Positions 57,736 through 64,000 of a stretch of DNA of 64,000 nucleotides are shown here, in pieces (within the stretch, counting starts at the first letter, position 1; every line of letters begins with the position of its first letter). The notes beneath the pieces are model-generated. The model did not search any database, had not been told where the DNA came from, and saw only the letters and a list, made by a program, of their open reading frames with translations. Where the stretch lies: contig NW_025336087.1 of the NCBI RefSeq assembly GCF_004798865.1, positions 12,196,686 to 12,260,685 on the forward strand. The letters run 5' to 3'. A program made the position numbers and the translations under genes. This DNA is from Varanus komodoensis. Its lineage: Eukaryota > Chordata > Lepidosauria > Squamata > Varanidae.

Positions 57736-60700
57736 ACGTGCACAAGAACTGAACCAAATGGTTTCCAAATTATTAACATGACCTAGACAGCTATAGAAAG
57801 TCTCCTGTCAGACACTGTTATTTCTTTTATCCCACAGACTATAAAGACTGAGGAACTAGATCTCTTTCTCTGAAATAATATGCAGCAATTATTCTTTCAT
57901 ATATACTTTTCCAGATACAAAGTTGGCAAATTATGGTTTTGAATTCAGCATTAGAATGATTCAAACATCTGGTGCCCAGGCTGACCTGGATCTCCAATCA
58001 GACAGGAAAACTTAAGTAGCATTTAAATGATTATTCAACTGACAGTGGAATGAAATAAGATACAGGGATTATTTTAAGTTATATTGACTTTTAAAAATCT
58101 ATAAAGTCAATTTTTACTATTAGAATAGTAAAAATGAATATAATGGGATAAAAAATCGGAAAGTAATATACTGAATGGATTGTCAGTTCACAAGGGCAAA
58201 GCTTCTTGTACAATATTTGAATGCACAATAAGGCCAAAAAACTAACTGAAAAATTGATTGGATTCTTGTATAGCTAAATGAGATGGCTGTCAAAAGAATT
58301 CCAGGTGGCAAAAGGGGGCTCTTCACATTCTAACCTTTGATACACCTGCAATATCAAAGCATATGGACAAGAGTGACACTTGAACAAGTACATGTGTAGG
58401 TAGATGTTTTTTCCCCACAAGGACCTGGCTGGGTGGGTGGGTAGGGGAATTCTAAAAACTTGAATAATTTTAGATTGCATTGTATTTTCTTTTCGAATCA
58501 TCTTCAAAGTAGCTATTTCTTCCATTCTTTATACAAAATTACTGATAGAATCTATCTTATTTCTGATAGACATTAGGGATGTTACACTTTAAGTTCAGTC
58601 TCTCAACAAATGACTAGAAAAACCGTATCATAAAATGGAAAGGAAACGTGCATTCTGAACAGCTTAGATTTTGTTCTCAAGAGCCCCCTCCTTGCTTGTT
58701 CTAATGAGATGCTATGGCAATCACGAAATGTAGTTTTAAAACCACAACCTGAAAGAAACACTGGCTATGTTTGAAAATCACAACCCACATGGGTTGCTCT
58801 TCATGGCTCATTATGGATGGTCCTTAGCCTTTTTCTACCTCACTCTCCCCAAGGCCATCCGTAGAAGGACCCATCTTACCTTTTCTCTCCTTGCTGACCC
58901 CAAGCCCTTCTGAGCTTACTGTGGATCCCTGCCTTTTCCCTGCCAGGGATTGCTGTCATTGTTATGGTCTCTTAAGTGAAAAGTACCAACAGTCCATGTC
59001 ATTGGTTTACCACCTTTAAAAGGAAAAAAATACTGCCCCAAACCTGCACAAACAACTTCATCTACTGTTCCTACTCCCCTTACTGGTCTTTTGCAAGTCC
59101 ACACTTGTGCACTTCCAGGTGACTGAAAATGCAAGTCCTAGGAAGTGTCCCCTGCCAAAGTGCAGGAGGTGCCATCCCAGAATATTGCTGAAACAAGGCT
59201 ACAAACTTTGTTTTCTTTGTGCTCTCCTGACAGGTATCAAAGAGATCTGTCTTCTTCTGGCTTCTAGGATGTTTTAGGGACCACTTGCTGAAGTTCTCTC
59301 TGGTTGGAAATAAAATAAGAATCTAAAATGTAGTATAGTAACTTGGTGTGTTCACAACATTAACATGTTTGGCATACTGATTTTAGGACTATCGTTCATT
59401 CTGACAATAATGATAAAATTAATGGGCTGATATTTAAATACTTTTAATTTTAATAATAATTTTATGAACAACCAAGTATACCAAGTATTAACATAGCAAT
59501 TTTGCTCTGTAAAGAGGACTAAGGAGTAATACCTGGGGATGCCCATAAGCCTCCAGACTTGGATTACAGACATCGTAGGGTGGGAAGAATGCAGTGGCAA
59601 TTTTTGCCCCCTTGTTCCTCCCCTATGCAAGGCAGCTACACAGGTGATTTAAGTCATCTAGTAGTTGTGCTTCAGTCACTAGCACACCACTTCACTTAAG
59701 AACACAGTGCAGATATTGCCACTGAAGCCTGTAATTCAAGCTGCTAATCAGGCATTTGGAAGCAGTGCAAAATCAATCACACAGACTTCCAAATATATAT
59801 ATTTGGTGTGTGTGTGTGGTGCGTACAAGCATATGCCACTCTCAAATCTACTAAAGATGGAAATGCATGCATACTTTCCTCCAGTAGAGAGATATTTTAT
59901 ACAAATTGTTCAGTGGTATCTCACAGGACTTGTAGCCACTTCAAATGTAATGTTTAGTATCTTTTGAGAAGATACCAAACTCCATATGTAAATCTGTGCA
60001 ACCTTACAATTTGTTTCTTGCATTTGCACTTCATGTTTCATGTCTGTGTTTTGCCTTTAGCATTTGTTCGGTTTTTTAAAAGACAGAGTTTCTACATAGA
60101 AATCGTTCTATGAAGCAGAACAGCAAAAGCCACAGATCATCATAGGCAGTGATCACATATGCAACTACTTTGTTAATGTCCAGTCACTGGGGAAGTTGCA
60201 GGCAGCTGCATGGAAATGAAAATGCCTGCAACTCTTAAGACAGGATGACTGACAAGCAATTTACATTCTATCTCCTACATGAAATCATTTACGCAGTGGA
60301 GATTTGATCTATTTGAAACAGTATGTTTGAGTGTGACTTGTGTCAGTCATTTAAATTAGAAAGTGCTATTTGCGAAGTTGTCAAAACAAAGTGGCATTCA
60401 TCGTGCTTTGGTGGCAGGGATATGTTGCCAAAATAAAAGAAGTAGCAATACATCCAAGTACGTCCTCATTGCCAAGAACTCCTCTTTATTTGAATATAAT
60501 GGAGTTCCTTTTTCAATCTGATATACATTAAATATTTTTGCTTTTATTACATGGATATTTGGCAGATAAATGTATACACACTTTCACATTTTATAGATTT
60601 ACACTGTACATCATCATCTTACACAGAACATGCCCTTTCACAAGTATACAAACAGTTTTCCCCAGAAGATTTTATAAAAACACACTTGGCCTAACATTTT

Positions 60701-62194
60701 TGGCAGTTGGCAATCTGACACAGAGGAGCATTCCAGAAAGATGAGTTCACAAATATACCAGCTGTACTTGGAATGAAAAATCCAGAAATCAGAATGTGAG
60801 GACTGATTAATGGACAGACATGTAAGCATATACATACATATATCCACATATACAATGAGTGTTAAACCCCAAAATATGGGGAGATGATCCTGCAAACCAG
60901 TGAAGTTCTTGGGTGGCAAGAACCCTGCCAAGTTTTCATTATGAAGTACTTTTACCAGTGCTTTATCCCTGCTTTCATTTAGACACATGCAGGAAGAAGG
61001 CTAAGAGTCGCTCAGTGGCAGAGTGCAACAAGATTTGCCATTTATGTGTATCAGATCATTCTGACATGCAAAGGTCATTTCTTTGGCCCAGCACACAATT
61101 TAGGTGTCAGCAGGGAAAGGTAACTTTGAAATTAGCCCTGCAAAAGGATGTGAAATGGACATATAAACATGCCAGTTTTTGTTGATGATCTTGGCTCTGG
61201 AATAGCTTAAAATCATGACGCCGGGTGCAACAGTTCAATAACTAATGCACTCCAACCTACATCAGCATTTACTGATGTAGCCAAGAAGCTGCTAATAAGA
61301 TACCTACCTAATGACCATAATATGATTGAGAATGAGCAGCGCAAGACAAAAGAGGGAGCAGGAGTGGATGGAGACAGTGTGAATGACAACAGGGAGTGTC
61401 ACAGAAACAGTGTCACAGATGGGCAGGAAAAGTTGGAGAGCCCTGTTGGTTTTCAAGGCAGCAGGTAAAAAGGCTGACAAGACAGATGATGGCATGGGTA
61501 ATTGGGTATGTTGAGCCAGTATATTACACACACCCCCATATGAGAGGCACCTTTCTTCACTAGCATGAGACTGACATCTGATGACATGGAAGTAGGTGAT
61601 GAAGACTTCGGTTGTAAAGGTGAGCTCTGGTGCTTATGAGTCATGTAAGGATGGTGGCATAAGCTCTGGCACTTATGGCCATGGAGAGAGCCTCCAGTTT
61701 CTGATCCAGTCACTGCAGTCCTTCCGCTTTCAAGTGACATTCAGAACCACATTCTGTTGTGAGATAACAGTGCCTCTTGGCCAGACAGACGCCTTAGTTC
61801 AGCTGAAGTTTTCAGCCTGATGGTGAAGCAATACATGCACAGATGTGCAGTGGAATCAAACCAGGCCTCATCATAGAGCTCTGTTCTTAACAGCTACTGG
61901 GTCACCAGCTTCAGAGTGTGGGGTTCAATCCCTTCTGTAAACTAGATCACTGGGAAAGCAGTTAGAGAGAAGATACATAACAGGCATCACGAGCTGCTTC
62001 TCATGCAAAATTCCCTAACAGGGTTGCTTTTTTAAATGTGTGAGTGTGTTAATGTGGTGGGCAGTTGGAGGATGGAGGGAATCAAAACACACATTCTGCT
62101 CTGACACTGCATTCAACAGCTGGGGCCTTCCTCCAAGGGAAGGAAGGCAGCAGGGGGGAAGTCTTCGTTTGTGGTAGCCCGCTATCTATGGGAA
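57736..62194. other. Non-coding stretch
   Basis: No gene over 4.4 kb. A short TA/GT microsatellite (ATATATATATTTGGTGTGTG) lies at about 59793-59819 and a TACATACATATAT run near 60831-60844. A B-box-like GGTTCAATCCC at about 61921-61932 has no A box at the right distance. ORFs near 60638-61820 have no domains. Confidence 0.45.
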
Positions 62195-62500
62195 AACCTC
62201 CCCACTGAGGCACACCTATTGCTGGATTTATCATCTTTTTGGTACCAAGTTAAGACAGTCCTTTAGGCTGAAATTTTTAAAGATGTCCTCAGCCACCCAG
62301 GGACTTGTGGGCATTACCCATCCCAAATGATTGGATCTGTTCTTTTTCAGGTCAGTTTTACTGTACATTTTAACTATTTTAAATTCATTTTATTACTGCT
62401 TTGTTTTTGTGAGATTGGTATTATATTGCTTTGTCTTGATACATTGTTGTAAAAAGCCCCAGAAAGCTTCAGCTATGGGGTAGTATAGACATGCTTTATA
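62195..62500 (+). repeat. L2-like LINE 3' end
   Basis: A frame with ENLPTEAHLLLDLSSFWYQV and a following KTVL matches the L2-group terminus ('LP.E.R.....L.SF...KT.L'). The tail has TTTTAACTATTTTAAATTC and TTGTTGTAAAAAGCCCCAGA. Confidence 0.6.
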
Positions 62501-62658
62501 GTACCTACTTTATATTTGTGTCAGGATACAGTTTAAGACAAAGTCAATTTAAGCCACACATGTGAAAATGGCTTGAATTCTGTGTTAGGCAAGACGCCCC
62601 GATGAGACTTGAACAGTGAATCACCGAAGTGCAACAGCCAAGGTTAGAACGGGCAAGA

Positions 62659-62832
62659 ACCAGTGTGGGGCGGTGGTTATAGTGTTGCACTGGGACTTGG
62701 AAGGTCTGGGCTCTTGTCTCCACCCAATTCACTGGGTGATTCTAGGTCAGTCACAGAATCTCAGTCTATGCTACCTCACAGCGTTGTGAGGATAAAATGT
62801 GAGGGGGAAAACAGAATATTAATATAATAAAC
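62659..62832 (+). repeat. MIR-like tRNA-derived SINE
   Basis: ACCAGTGTGGGGCGGTGGTT, TCTGGGCTCTTGTCTCCACC, GTGATTCTAGGTCAGTCACA, CCTCACAGCGTTGTGAGGAT, and tail AATATAATAAAC. More decayed than 24059. Confidence 0.78.
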
Positions 62833-64000
62833 ATAATTTCCAGAGCTCTTACCCTTGCTTATTAGCCCAATCTGCGGAATTGACATGGCCATGTATCAAA
62901 ATTACAACGTATCTATCCTTCTCTGCTGGATACCTTTAGCCATTTTTTATGCTATTGATGAGCCCCTGCTCTGTAGTCCACCTTCTGTGGGCAGTTTTAC
63001 TGATTAGTAATGTAGTTTAATGGATTATTATTAATCACTGTAATCTTGAAAAAAAATGCAAAACCTGAAAAAACATTTAAAAACCTTCTTGTAGCACAGG
63101 AACTAGAGGCTTTTACTTGGTGTGATAGATCAGTTATTATGGTAAAATGAGTCACTTCCATGAAATAAGCATTCCGGCAAGTGAGAAACTTACGTACCAT
63201 CCCCCAATCACATGAATGGATCAGCAAGCTTCCCCTGAACCTCATGTGCCACATAACAGCTTTCATAGTAACTGGTGACTCGTCCATCTCTAGGCCATGT
63301 TATACAGCCCTCAGCTGGCTGAGCAGCTGTGCTCTTTGACCCATAAGCTCTGCCTGACCCTGCTGCCAAAAACACAAATGAGCCTGCCAGGAAGCCGGGG
63401 GTCACATAAACTTGCTTCTAGAGAGGTAAGTAGAAGGGTCCCGAGTCCATAATTTGGGAATCCGTACTCTAGCTACCACCACTGTAGAAACTGTACAACA
63501 AAGAAAATATGTTGCAAGGCCACAAAATACAAAAGCTTAGAAAGAAAAATGTGTGCTTTAAAAATCTTAGGAATTTACTAAGAACCAGATTTTTTTTAGC
63601 CATGCATTAGTCCCAGAGTTTCCTAGAACAGAGCAAGATGCAGCAAGACAGAGTTTGCCAGTCCCTCAAATGAATGTAACCTACCAGTGCAGTTCGGAGC
63701 CTTGGCTTAAAGTGCTAAGGTCTTGTCAAACCATGTTTATCTTTTATATTAAACAGCAACAAAGAAATCCCCTTTATCCACCATTCTGAATCCCACCTAC
63801 TAGGGATTTGGTCAAAATTTAGATTGTTCAGTTGCTCTTTAGTCCATGGGCCTTGTTTGTTCATGTGGGAGGAGAAAAATCTCTCTCACTGACTCCTTAG
63901 TTCAGCAATTAAACACACCCACACTCTCAGTGACACAGAAGCAAAAGTCACTTGCATAAGCGGAAGGCGATGTGCAATGAATGGCAGAGTTCTGGAATAA
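62833..64000. other. Non-coding stretch to window end
   Basis: No gene. A donor-like GAGAGGTAAGT at 63420-63430 on the plus strand has no open exon before it that I can support. Confidence 0.45.

Noticed and set aside
61921-61932. Isolated B box GGTTCAATCCC as a Pol III gene
   Set aside because: No matching A box, no terminator and no SINE body.
63415-63432. Donor-like GAGAGGTAAGT as evidence of a plus-strand exon
   Set aside because: No supported open exon precedes it and no acceptor was found.
1-64000. Retroviral or LTR-element fossils
   Set aside because: No LTR pairs, primer-binding sites, or gag/pol/env-like motifs were recognised by eye.

Overview
This window looks like chromosomal DNA of a squamate reptile (lizard or snake). 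The evidence is the repeat content: a Bov-B LINE 3' end, a SINE of the Sauria type whose tail matches the Bov-B tail, several MIR-like tRNA-derived SINEs, CR1 and L2-like LINE ends, L1 fragments with the reptilian ORF2 C-terminus, and at least four hAT-superfamily DNA transposons. The sequence is A+T-rich except for one strong CpG island. No prokaryotic genes, CRISPR arrays, rRNAs, stand-alone tRNA genes or retrovirus/LTR fossils were recognised.

Layout. 1-6.5 kb: non-coding sequence, a reverse CR1 end and a decayed reverse L1. 6.57-9.10 kb: two hAT transposons almost end to end, a 2.2-kb element carrying a nearly complete transposase with three lesions and a 264-bp non-autonomous element, each inside its own perfect 8-bp target-site duplication (TSD). 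9-17 kb: non-coding sequence with small inverted-repeat elements, an L2-like LINE piece and a Tc1/mariner remnant. 17.25-17.64 kb: one unidentified protein-like ORF. 18-31.6 kb: a dense field of SINEs, L2-like pieces, an L1 flanked by an 18-bp direct repeat, and a Sauria SINE. 31.6-42.5 kb: mostly unique-looking non-coding sequence with CR1 ends. 42.7-43.9 kb: a CpG island promoter with a candidate short first coding exon on the minus strand, the only plausible host-gene start seen. 44-64 kb: non-coding, with a second, 422-bp copy of the small hAT family at 47.06 kb, Bov-B at 48 kb, a 361-bp GC-rich hAT element at 52.9 kb, and further SINE/LINE debris.

How it fits together. The window is best read as intron or intergenic sequence around one promoter. 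If the minus-strand exon at 43150-43201 is real, the sequence below 43 kb would be its first intron and that above 43.9 kb upstream flank. Almost every long ORF is a shadow or transposon debris. The most informative structures are the hAT insertions with verified duplications, the two-copy non-autonomous hAT family that differs by internal deletion, and the unassigned ORF at 17.3-17.6 kb. Family assignments rest on reading motifs by eye; no database search was possible.
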